Source of the DNA: Phycisphaerae bacterium
Lineage (GTDB): Bacteria; Planctomycetota; Phycisphaerae; Sedimentisphaerales; Anaerobacaceae
Direction: 5' to 3'
DNA: 41,286 nt
Assembly: GCA_028714855.1 (NCBI GenBank)
Contig: JAQTLP010000014.1
Coordinates: 1 to 41,286 of the forward strand
Of the stretch, positions 1 to 6,622 are shown one piece after another. The position numbers and the translations under genes were made by a program. Position 1 is the first letter of the stretch, and each line of letters begins with the position of its first letter. The notes under the pieces were generated by a model that was not told the origin of the DNA, did not search any database, and saw only the letters and a program-made list of their open reading frames with translations.

Positions 1-390
1 AAGCCGTTGCCCCATTGGGTCAGAACACTATTTAGGGTCAGACTTTGGGTCCGAGGAAAAATGATTCTTTACCATTTATGGAGACTTGACCATGTCGCCA
101 AAACCGCTTAGATGCAAAAAGTTGGAAACGCGGGGGGTATATACAACCTGCAAAAAATGGCCTCTCCAGCCATATAGGAGGAGGGGTGAGTGTAACTGGA
201 GAGGCGTAAACACAGTGTTCAATTAGAAGGCGTTTCTGAGAAGGCAAAGTGATACGGTTTTTTCGAGAAATTTATAAATTTTTTTGGGATTCTCAATAGC
301 GGGCTTTCGGAATGAGAAGAGTAACTCCCACCACGCCGGGTGGGGGCTATATATAAACGCCCAGACGGGGGGCATTGAAGGGGAATTTGC
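1..390. other. gene-free stretch with two stem-loops
   Basis: No credible gene. GGGTCAGA occurs near both positions 17 and 37. Besides the repeat at 160-205, a second hairpin pairs CCCACC (327-332) with GGTGGG (39 bases into the same line, 339-344). A minus-strand open frame at 38-247 has no supporting features. Function unknown. Confidence 0.4.
160..205. repeat. 10-bp inverted repeat / stem-loop
   Basis: GCCTCTCCAG at 160-169 is perfectly complemented by CTGGAGAGGC at 196-205, with a 26-base loop rich in G. No gene is convincing around it. It may be a terminator of a gene to the left or part of an RNA structure; no T-run follows directly. Confidence 0.4.
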
Positions 391-420
391 TTGATTTTTG
401 GCGGGGAAAAGGCTTACAAT
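391..420 (+). promoter_or_regulatory. candidate promoter of the dockerin gene
   Basis: TTGATT (391-396) and TACAAT (415-420) are separated by 18 bases, a fair match to a housekeeping sigma promoter. It lies about 120 bases upstream of the secreted dockerin gene at 544, leaving a long 5' leader. Confidence 0.4.
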
Positions 421-543
421 GGGGTTTTTAAAGGCTTTTAATCTTAAAGGAGGGCAGGGGGCGTGACGAGTATAGAAGAGAGTTTTTAAGTCTATCTGCT
501 CGTTCGATATGGGATTTCAACATTTTTTGAAGGTGATAGTAAG

Positions 544-1263
544 ATGATTAAGCAATCGGTTCTTATATTGTTAGCGGTGTCAGTTTTGTTCGCAGTTTTA
601 CCTGTGGCCGCTGATGAAACTATCATCAAGAATGATTCCATAGCAGATACCAACCTGGCTGTCGTTGTCGGGGATTTTTACGCCGGCGAGCAGGCGGGGG
701 TACGCCTTACCTCGCCTATTGACGGTATCATCGTAGGAGTCCAGATTCTGTGGAAGGGCGATGTCCCCGGCGATTCGCCGCAAAAGGGAAGCGCCATATA
801 CATTTATGCCGAAGGCGCTTTTCCGACGCCGGGAGCAGAGCTTGCGACAATAGACACTCCACTTCTGGTTGCGGACGGATGGAACGAATTCAGATACCTC
901 GACCCTGACGAGACGGTCGCTTTAAGTATTCCGGTTGTCAGCGGCCAGAGCTTTTATGTAACGCTTGAATTTGCCAATGACACTGATGTTGGCTCCGGCA
1001 AGGCAAGCGTGGTGAGGGACACAGACGGCTGTCAGGCCGGCCGTAATGTTTTATATGCAATTCCGGGCGGCTGGTTCAACTTATGCCTGTTAGGAGTTCC
1101 CGGCGACCTAGTGATACGGGCGGTCGTCGAATCCGGGTCGGTATGCCCTGAGAAATTGGCCGGCGATATTAACGGCGACTGCTATGTGGATATGCTTGAC
1201 CTCGCGGTGCTGGCGAATGACTGGCTGAAATGCAATAATCTGATGGACGAGGATTGTTCTTAG
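544..1263 (+). CDS. secreted protein with C-terminal dockerin-like repeat
   Basis: This 239-aa protein starts with a clear Sec signal peptide (basic MIKQ, then a hydrophobic run, cleavage likely after VAADE near residue 24). The middle, about residues 30-195, is a beta-rich domain I do not recognise. The last 35 residues carry one dockerin-type calcium loop, GDINGDCYVDMLDLAVLAND, which follows the DxNxDxxVDxxDL pattern of type I dockerins. Only one full repeat is visible, whereas a complete dockerin has two. Dockerins bind cohesin domains on a scaffold, so the protein is probably held outside the cell through such a partner. AAGGTGA lies about 6 bases before the ATG. Start and strand are secure; the role of the main domain is unknown. 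Confidence 0.8.
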   Translation: MIKQSVLILLAVSVLFAVLPVAADETIIKNDSIADTNLAVVVGDFYAGEQAGVRLTSPIDGIIVGVQILWKGDVPGDSPQKGSAIYIYAEGAFPTPGAELATIDTPLLVADGWNEFRYLDPDETVALSIPVVSGQSFYVTLEFANDTDVGSGKASVVRDTDGCQAGRNVLYAIPGGWFNLCLLGVPGDLVIRAVVESGSVCPEKLAGDINGDCYVDMLDLAVLANDWLKCNNLMDEDCS

Positions 1264-1547
1264 AAAAACAGTTCTTCGTTGCAGTTGGGTGGACAAAAGC
1301 GGTGTTTTTGGGGCGGAAAATGGGATATTCAGAAAAATTCAAGAAAGAAAAAGAGGATGGTCGATTTAGGTAAAGTGAAGGTCAATCCGCTTGTGGCGGA
1401 CAAAAAACAAGTGGCTCTTTGTAAGCCTTAGGGCTGTAAATTGGCTGAACTTTGTATTGCCCACTTTCGATAACACGAACAAGGCAGAGCGAAATGAGGG
1501 CATAAGAAGAGAGAGCTGAAAGAATGAAGAAAAGAGCCACATAAACT
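1264..1547 (+). other. gene-free stretch, possible small RNA
   Basis: About 285 bases without a coding frame end in a strong intrinsic terminator. Small hairpins are visible, for example TCCGC-TTGTG-GCGGA near 1395 and AGCC-TTA-GGCT near 1424. I cannot match it to 6S, SRP, tmRNA or RNase P RNA. It may be the 3' UTR of the dockerin gene or a separate small RNA. Confidence 0.3.
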
Positions 1548-1582
1548 AAGGGAGAGTTTACAAAGCTCTCCCTTGTTTTTTT
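1548..1582 (+). terminator. Rho-independent terminator
   Basis: AAGGGAGAG (1548-1556) pairs perfectly with CTCTCCCTT (1566-1574) across a 9-base loop and is followed by GTTTTTTT. It ends transcription from the dockerin gene or from an RNA in the preceding gap. Confidence 0.8.
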
Positions 1583-1666
1583 GCCATGTCAATTTTCCTA
1601 TTTTTCCCAGATAAAGGACTTGCTAAAGAGGAATATTTAGCTGAAGATAAACGCAATGAAACTTGG

Positions 1667-1686
1667 ATTCCTGCTTTCGCAGGAAT
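1667..1686. repeat. REP-like palindrome (copy 1)
   Basis: ATTCCTGC and GCAGGAAT form an 8-bp stem with a TTTC loop. Flanking TGG and GACA complete the dispersed element whose translation is the familiar WIPAFAGMT string. Degenerate copies occur near 7621 and 20139 in this window. Confidence 0.7.
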
Positions 1687-1708
1687 GACAGATACGAGAG
1701 AATTAAAG

Positions 1709-2146
1709 ATGATGGAAGTACCACCAATTTTGCTGTCAGTGATTATCTGCGAGAGGGTGATTTTCGATAAATTCACCGGCATGCCGAGCATTATAAATAT
1801 TATCCAGAATATCAATGCGCCAAAGTATCCGATACGGTATCCTTCGCTTGTGTTTTTCTGTGAATTGACAAACGGGCACGGGAGGACGAAAACAACGATT
1901 AGACTGGTTGATGAACAGGGGCCAGGGGGGCAGGAAGATAAAGTTATATTCGAGCAGAAGGGGGAGGGGGAGTTTAAGGACGTTAAGCAGGTCGTCAGTT
2001 TAGCACTGAATCTGCAGGGGGTGATGCTGCCTCACGAAGGCGAATATCGTTTTCAATTGTTCGCGGATGACTGTCTTCTCGGAGAGAGACGGATTATCTG
2101 CAGGAAGATTGCGCCGCCATCAAAAGGCGGGGAAACGGCCGAGTAA
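1709..2146 (+). CDS. DUF6941-like hypothetical protein
   Basis: A soluble protein of 145 aa. An open frame runs back to 1586, but that extension translates the REP palindrome (WIPAFAGMT) and is unlikely to be protein, so I place the start at the MMEVPP pair (1709 or 1712). The pattern SVIICERVIFDKFTGMPSIINI, then a central beta-rich part and G-x-Y-x-F-x-L-x-x-D (about residues 115-130) resemble the DUF6941 family, whose function is not known. No signal peptide or membrane segment is seen. It ends 14 bases before arfB on the same strand, so the two are probably cotranscribed. Family assignment is from memory of the pattern; the start has only a weak ribosome-binding site. Confidence 0.6.
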   Translation: MMEVPPILLSVIICERVIFDKFTGMPSIINIIQNINAPKYPIRYPSLVFFCELTNGHGRTKTTIRLVDEQGPGGQEDKVIFEQKGEGEFKDVKQVVSLALNLQGVMLPHEGEYRFQLFADDCLLGERRIICRKIAPPSKGGETAE

Positions 2147-2160
2147 AAACTGAAGGAAAT

Positions 2161-2583
2161 ATGATTAAGATCGGCAGAGGGATTTTTATTTCGGAGGACG
2201 AATTTGTTTTCAAGTTTTCTCGCGGAGGCGGGCCGGGAGGGCAGAACGTCAATAAAGTCAATACGCGGGTCATGGTGTTTTTCGACGCTGCAAATTCGCG
2301 GAGTTTTTCCGATGAGCAGAAAGGACAGATACTCAGAAGGCTTGCAAACAGGGCAGATAAAAGCGGTGTGATAAGGGTTGTTTCGCAACAGTATCGGACA
2401 CAAAAGGCAAACAGGGAGGCGGCGGTTGAGCGGTTAGTGGAGCTGTTGAAGGGGGCACTAAAAAAGAAGAAGGTACGGAAGAAGACGAGGGTGCCTGAGA
2501 GAGCCAGGAGAGAGCGATTAGAAAAAAAGAAACGACGCGGTTTTTTGAAGAGACAGAGGGCAGAGAGGAATTTTGAGCAGTAG
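2161..2583 (+). CDS. arfB: ribosome-rescue peptidyl-tRNA hydrolase ArfB
   Basis: The 140-aa product is a class I release-factor-like hydrolase without codon-recognition domains. The catalytic GGQ motif is at residues 26-28 inside GGGPGGQNVNKVNT, the family signature. After the globular part (to about residue 105) comes a highly basic tail (KKKKVRKKTR, RRERLEKKKRR), which in ArfB/YaeJ enters the empty mRNA channel of stalled ribosomes and triggers release of the nascent chain. Length matches E. coli ArfB. GAAGGAA precedes the ATG at 2161. The upstream gene is the DUF6941-like protein; the downstream neighbour is convergent with only 5 bases between stop codons. Confidence 0.92.
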   Translation: MIKIGRGIFISEDEFVFKFSRGGGPGGQNVNKVNTRVMVFFDAANSRSFSDEQKGQILRRLANRADKSGVIRVVSQQYRTQKANREAAVERLVELLKGALKKKKVRKKTRVPERARRERLEKKKRRGFLKRQRAERNFEQ

Positions 2584-2588
2584 AGGGG

Positions 2589-3209
2589 TCAAATCAATTC
2601 GATATTGAGAGGCTTTTCAGAAGGGGGAGAGTCGGAGGCGACTAATTTTTGGCCGAGGGCGAACGCTTCTTTCATTGCGGAAGGATGTTCTTTGATTTGG
2701 CCTGGGTCTTCCACCTTATTTACAAACAAGTTTGCGGCGTAATTTACATCGAGGACGTCGAAGAAGTATTTCATAGTGAGGCGGATGCAGTCGAACATTT
2801 TTTTGCTTTTCGAGCCGCCTACGGCGATGACCATAGCACGTCTGTCACGGCCGGTGGTGATGAGGGGCTTTTTCAAGACATATTTGTGAGCCCAAAGGCA
2901 CTGGCAGCGGTCGATGAGGGCTTTTGCCTGAGCGCAGACGGCCATAAAGAATATGGGCATTGCGAAAATGATGCGGTCTGCGTCGAGCATTTTTGCGGAG
3001 ACGACGTGATAATCGTCTTTAACGACACAGGTACCTGTTTTGTAACAACAGTTGCACTCGACGCAGGGGGCGATTTTGTAATCCGCCAAGCGGAGATATT
3101 CGGTTTGTGCGCCGGCGGATTCTGCGCCGGCTAAAGCCTGGCGGAGAAGCAGGTCGCTATTGCCATTAAGCCGAGGACTTGCCGAGATTCCGATTACTTT
3201 CAAAGCCAT
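2589..3209 (-). CDS. iron-sulfur flavoprotein (NADPH-dependent FMN reductase fold)
   Basis: A 206-aa flavodoxin-fold protein. The FMN-phosphate loop SASPRLNGNS is at residues 9-18. It is followed by a compact cysteine set C49-x2-C52-x2-C55-x5-C61, which fits the C-x2-C-x2-C-x(4-7)-C cluster motif of the Isf family, so it probably carries one 4Fe-4S cluster and FMN and moves electrons between ferredoxin-like donors and an acceptor. AMPIFFMAVCAQAKALIDR resembles the family's second flavin-contact region. I chose ATG 3209 because the alternative TTG at 3248 adds an unlikely 13-residue tail and has no better ribosome-binding site. It lies 64 bases downstream of the aminopropyltransferase-like gene on the same strand. 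Confidence 0.82.
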   Translation of the reverse strand: MALKVIGISASPRLNGNSDLLLRQALAGAESAGAQTEYLRLADYKIAPCVECNCCYKTGTCVVKDDYHVVSAKMLDADRIIFAMPIFFMAVCAQAKALIDRCQCLWAHKYVLKKPLITTGRDRRAMVIAVGGSKSKKMFDCIRLTMKYFFDVLDVNYAANLFVNKVEDPGQIKEHPSAMKEAFALGQKLVASDSPPSEKPLNIELI

Positions 3210-3273
3210 ATCGGCAGTTAAGCTATCAGTATTTGGCGCGAAAAGCAACAGGGAGGAATGTTAAAGGAGTGAT

Positions 3274-5493
3274 TTATTTTGTATTTGTTTTTTGACTATC
3301 CTCGATGGACAGAAGATAAGTTTGTAATTCAGCAACAGCATTTTCATCATTGGCATCTGAAAAGGAAGTGATTGCTTTTTGAAGGACCGCAACTGCTTCA
3401 TCATATTGCTGCTGCTGCGCAAGAGCATCCGCAAGCATTAAATGGTTCTGTAGTTCGAGAGGATTTAAATTTATGGTCTGCTGAAGATATTCCGATGCTT
3501 CGCCGAATCGGCCGACTTCCATCAGCGCATTGGCCAAATCTTTGACTATCTCAATTGAGGAGGGTTTTTCAGTCAAATCTTCGCGATAGCCCTCAATTGC
3601 TTTATTTAGATATTCGGAGGCCTCTTCGTTTCTGCCTAATTGTTTTGATGCCAACCCTACATTGTAGTAAATATTCGCCATGCCCGACTTTACTTTGGTT
3701 TTTTCATTGTATTCGATGGCACTTTTGGCAGCGTCGATGGCCTGCTGCCATTTACCCTGTGAGGCCAGAATCTGCCCCATATTATTGTAGGCAATGGCAG
3801 CCATTGTCGGGTCGACCTGAATAACATTTTTATACATTGCCAGGCTTTCATCCGGTTTGCCCCGGCTTTCAAGTTTCATTGCCTGCTCGATGTATTTGTT
3901 TGACAGATAGTTGACGGCACCCTGACGAACTACCGGCGTCAGCATATTTTCCACCGGCGCATAATCATCTGTTATTACAATACCGTGTCCTTTTTCTACG
4001 AGAGCTTTTATTTCAACATCATTCGGTATCCATAAATTCATACCTGTTGTTGATTTCTCCAAGCCCAGGTTTTCGAGATTGATTTTTTGCCTGGCAGCAA
4101 TAACCACAGTATTGCGCGGACCCGGACGCGACAAATATTCAGCAATAACATAAACATCAGGAAATGTTTGCCGCAGAGTTTTGACAATGCTTCCCAGGAA
4201 CCGTCCGCTGTCATAGGTATCTATCAGGTTTAATATATATATGCCGTCGTCAGTCAGTATTTGAGCGATTTTGTCGTTAAACTCTTTGGTTGTGAGCTGA
4301 TAGGGGACCGAATAGTCATTGATGGCATCTTCGTAAATGAAATCGTATCGAGATATTTGGTCGCCGGCTCGTTTTTTATGGAGTAACTCGTCAACATAAT
4401 TGCGAGCATCCATTGGAAATGTGCTGATAGAAGTATTTTTGTCCAGGCCGAAAGCCATGACGGCTGCTTTGGTTACTCTTGGGTCGATTTCAGCGACATC
4501 AATGCGACTTCCCGGCCAGACTTTCTCGATATATCGAGGAAAGACGTACCCTCCTCCTCCGATTACCAAAGCTGAAATTTCATTTTTGTCACGAGTCAAC
4601 AGATGTGTTACCGCAGCATAAATACGCCCATAGGAGGATTGTAAATCGAGTATGTCGTCCATTACGATTCGGCTGTGCATTAGTTTGTCCAGCATAAATG
4701 CACGTTTATCTGCCGTTTCCGGAATGCGAGTTACGGCGATATAGGAGTATTGGCTTTCGTCTTCATAAAGAAGTTTGGGGTCCAGTTTTTCTCTCAATGC
4801 GAGAGATGAGCCGACGTTCTCCGCCCATCCGACAGGCGCCATTCCCATAGTCATCAAAGCAATGAATATTGCCGCCCAGATATATAGCGTCCAGAGTCTC
4901 GGCTGATACAGGATAGCCATCAGCAGCAAGGCAGCGGCGACCGTCCAGATGATAGCAATAGTCCCCATCACGGCAATAAGGTAGAAGCCGGCAAGGAATG
5001 TCCCCGCGATACTGCCCGCGGCGCCGAAGGCGTATATGTCTCCGATGGTCCTTCCGGTAGGCAGTCCCCTGTCGAGGGCCATTTTCGCAACTACCGGACT
5101 TATCGTTCCAAGCAATGTTGACGGGAGCATAAAGACCAGGAATACATGCGTAAATGCATGTGCCGGCCAGCTTAACTTCCACAGCCATAGCCAGTCGCCG
5201 ATGAGATTGTTCAAGATGATGGTTACCACGCAGGCAACGGAGGAGATGCCCAGAAGCACAGCCAATGCCTTTCTTGCGGGGAAACGGTCTGCGATACGGC
5301 CTCCCAGATAATTGCCTACGGTAATGCCTGCCAGGACTACGCCGATTACCGAGGTCCACGTATATAGGGATGAGCCGAGATACCTGGCTATGAGCCGGCC
5401 GGCGACAAGCTCCAGCACCATTATACAGGCGCTCGAGAAGAAGACGGTGGCGGCCGGGATGAGAATTGAGAGAAAACCTTTGTTTTTGCTCAT
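3274..5493 (-). CDS. membrane spermidine-synthase-like protein with TPR tail
   Basis: A 739-aa three-part protein. Residues about 5-220 form several hydrophobic transmembrane helices similar to MFS-fused polyamine synthases (VLAGITVGNYLGGRIADR). Residues about 270-520 are a spermidine-synthase-like Rossmann domain with the SAM motif IGGGGY near 312, the acidic EIDP that follows it and YEDAINDYSVPY. The last about 190 residues are TPR repeats (GKPDESLAMYKNVIQVDP, AYNNMGQILASQGKWQQAIDAAKSAI). The family is common in planctomycetes and proteobacteria; whether it makes polyamines is not established. ATG 5493 has GGAAGGA 7 bases upstream, better than the ORF's further start at 5544. A promoter is visible at 5530-5558. 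Confidence 0.85.
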   Translation of the reverse strand: MSKNKGFLSILIPAATVFFSSACIMVLELVAGRLIARYLGSSLYTWTSVIGVVLAGITVGNYLGGRIADRFPARKALAVLLGISSVACVVTIILNNLIGDWLWLWKLSWPAHAFTHVFLVFMLPSTLLGTISPVVAKMALDRGLPTGRTIGDIYAFGAAGSIAGTFLAGFYLIAVMGTIAIIWTVAAALLLMAILYQPRLWTLYIWAAIFIALMTMGMAPVGWAENVGSSLALREKLDPKLLYEDESQYSYIAVTRIPETADKRAFMLDKLMHSRIVMDDILDLQSSYGRIYAAVTHLLTRDKNEISALVIGGGGYVFPRYIEKVWPGSRIDVAEIDPRVTKAAVMAFGLDKNTSISTFPMDARNYVDELLHKKRAGDQISRYDFIYEDAINDYSVPYQLTTKEFNDKIAQILTDDGIYILNLIDTYDSGRFLGSIVKTLRQTFPDVYVIAEYLSRPGPRNTVVIAARQKINLENLGLEKSTTGMNLWIPNDVEIKALVEKGHGIVITDDYAPVENMLTPVVRQGAVNYLSNKYIEQAMKLESRGKPDESLAMYKNVIQVDPTMAAIAYNNMGQILASQGKWQQAIDAAKSAIEYNEKTKVKSGMANIYYNVGLASKQLGRNEEASEYLNKAIEGYREDLTEKPSSIEIVKDLANALMEVGRFGEASEYLQQTINLNPLELQNHLMLADALAQQQQYDEAVAVLQKAITSFSDANDENAVAELQTYLLSIEDSQKTNTK

Positions 5494-5529
5494 TATTGTC
5501 CTTCCATAACTTATTCTATATTGATTGAA

Positions 5530-5558
5530 AGTATAATAAAGCATTTTACCACTAACAA
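5530..5558 (-). promoter_or_regulatory. candidate promoter of the membrane aminopropyltransferase-like gene
   Basis: Read on the minus strand, TTGTTA (5553-5558) and TATACT (5530-5535) are 17 bases apart, about 37 bases before the ATG at 5493. The rest of the gap to the retron promoter (5559-5723) is AT-rich and holds nothing else I can identify. Confidence 0.45.
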
Positions 5559-5723
5559 GCGGTTTTTAACTCTACAGTTAATTGCAAATAACGATTGGTT
5601 GCGGTAAAAATGGGGAAAACGAGTGATTTTAGGGTTCTTATGTCTTTCCGGCCATATTAACACTTGGGGGCAAACTTTTATAACTGAAAGTCAAAAAATT
5701 TTTTGTTTTTTTCAAAATTATCC

Positions 5724-5751
5724 TTGGCGCATAGTTAGACCAACATATAAT
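5724..5751 (+). promoter_or_regulatory. retron promoter
   Basis: TTGGCG (5724-5729) and a perfect TATAAT (5746-5751) are 16 bases apart. Transcription would begin near 5758, about 12 bases before the a1 strand of the retron RNA, which is where a retron promoter is expected. The -10 box is flanked by the inverted repeat TTAGAC/GTCTAA. Confidence 0.6.
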
Positions 5752-5761
5752 GCATGTCTAA
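5735..5761. promoter_or_regulatory. candidate operator around the retron -10 box
   Basis: TTAGAC (5735-5740) and its complement GTCTAA (5756-5761) are separated by 15 bases centred on TATAAT. The arms extend imperfectly to AGTTAGAC/GTCTAATT. XRE-family repressors bind such symmetric half-sites over their own promoters, so the XRE gene at 6308 is the natural candidate ligand. This is inference from position and symmetry. Confidence 0.45.
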
Positions 5762-5769
5762 TTTGGCGT

Positions 5770-6001
5770 TAGATATCTCCTGACGTCACGGCTTTGAATT
5801 TCAAGGCCGTTGCCCTTGCCCTTTGCTGAGGCAAGGGCCTGAAAGGCAGTGAATTACTGCCTATACGTATTAACGGCCCACAACACGCTTGAGCTGTGTG
5901 TTCTGTGGTGTCCATATATTCCGTTGTGTTGTAATGGAACGGAGCGGTCGTAACGTACGACCCCAAAATCTGAGTCCTTAATTTACGAAAGGAGATATCT
6001 A
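5770..6001 (+). ncRNA. retron msr-msd non-coding RNA
   Basis: The ends are a perfect 12-bp inverted repeat: a1 TAGATATCTCCT (5770-5781) and a2 AGGAGATATCTA (5990-6001), the hallmark closing stem of retron RNAs. Inside are consecutive hairpins: ACGGCTTTGA/TCAAGGCCGT (5788-5810, 10 bp with one G-U), GCCCTTGCC/GGCAAGGGC (5812-5838), AGGCAGT/ACTGCCT (5844-5862), then a TTCCGTT/AACGGAG stem (5919-5944) and GGTCGTA/TACGACC (5946-5962). The first three probably form msr; the remainder up to the CCCCAAAATCTGAG run should be the msd template. G5782 or G5785, just after a1 in the palindrome TGACGTCA, could be the branching guanosine. The RT gene lies 570 bases downstream. The exact msr/msd border needs folding or msDNA sequencing. 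Confidence 0.85.
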
Positions 6002-6002
6002 T

Positions 6003-6224
6003 ATGGATAAACGGCAAATTCAGTTGGTCAGGGATATTTGCCATGAGGTAGATTGGTTGGTAACCCAAGACCAAGGGACTGCAGAATTGGATGTTTTGGA
6101 AAGGTACCGCCTTAAAATGAACGATCTGTTGTGGAAAAGAAAGTACCGGGAAGCTGAGGATATGGCGTATGCCATTCTTTTAAAGCGCGCCGGTCATGAC
6201 GCAGATCGTTATCTTTCAGAATAA
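6003..6224 (+). CDS. small retron-associated protein of unknown function
   Basis: A 73-aa charged protein with no signal peptide or membrane helix. It looks all-helical: an N-terminal helix with HEVDWLV, then LERYRLKMNDLLWKRKYREAEDMAYAILLKR. I recognise no family. It is the first gene after the retron RNA, and its ribosome-binding site AAAGGAG (5988-5994, 8 bases before the ATG) lies inside the a2 strand, so RNA folding could mask it. The XRE gene follows after 83 bases. Position makes it a candidate effector or structural partner of the retron complex, comparable to small proteins next to XRE genes in other retrons (type VI in the Mestre scheme, as I recall it). That role is inference only. 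Confidence 0.75.
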   Translation: MDKRQIQLVRDICHEVDWLVTQDQGTAELDVLERYRLKMNDLLWKRKYREAEDMAYAILLKRAGHDADRYLSE

Positions 6225-6275
6225 GGTTGGGACCAAAGAACTTCCAAAGCTCCGACTTTAATCGGGAAACAACCC

Positions 6276-6318
6276 GTGAATATAGGAAAAGATGAAGGAG
6301 GTAAGCAGTGAATATAGG
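6276..6318 (+). repeat. short direct repeat at the XRE start
   Basis: GTGAATATAGG occurs at 6276-6286 and again at 6308-6318, where the second copy is the GTG start of the XRE gene. The spacing is 32 bases, about three helical turns. It could be a small tandem duplication or a pair of binding sites. Confidence 0.5.
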
Positions 6319-6622
6319 TAAGGGCATAAAATTCGTTCGGATAGCTTCAGGACTTCGGCAAGGAGAAATGGCAGAGCGTCTTGGTATTAGCCAAAACTAT
6401 CTATCTCTTTTGGAAAACAATAAAGCTGAACCGAGCATTGCGCTGTTGAAAAAAATATCGAAAAATTTTGGCGTTCCAGCAGGTTTCTTGTTCTGGGAAG
6501 ATGCGATGCCATCTGAGGGGGAAAAGCCCGAAGTTACTGAAAAGTACGAACGTATCAGGAGCCTTGTACATGAACTGCAACAATTGCGCATCTCTCACCA
6601 GTTGCAATCAGCAACTGAATAA
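6308..6622 (+). CDS. XRE-family HTH regulator of the retron
   Basis: A 104-aa protein with a Cro/CI-type helix-turn-helix in residues 3-65: GKGIKFVRIASGLRQGEMAERLGISQNYLSLLENNKAEPSIALLKKISKNFGV contains the usual recognition helix SQNYLSLLE and the PS...L trailing helix. The C-terminal 35 residues are helical and charged. It starts with GTG at 6308, preceded by a strong AAGGAGG (6295-6301). The end overlaps the RT start by 53 bases in another frame, so the two are translationally linked. In retrons such HTH proteins may repress the operon or be part of the effector; the inverted repeat over the -10 box at 5735-5761 is a plausible site. Confidence 0.85.
   Translation: MNIGKGIKFVRIASGLRQGEMAERLGISQNYLSLLENNKAEPSIALLKKISKNFGVPAGFLFWEDAMPSEGEKPEVTEKYERIRSLVHELQQLRISHQLQSATE

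Noticed and set aside
38-247. 69-residue minus-strand open frame
   Set aside because: No ribosome-binding site, no recognisable composition, and it spans a stem-loop; it has no neighbour support.
1586-1708. N-terminal extension of the DUF6941-like protein
   Set aside because: It translates the REP palindrome (WIPAFAGMT) and starts right after a terminator, so the internal MM start is better.
5781-5788. TGACGTCA palindrome after a1 as a transcription-factor site
   Set aside because: It is inside the retron RNA, where the branching guanosine is expected; no reason to treat it as a DNA site.
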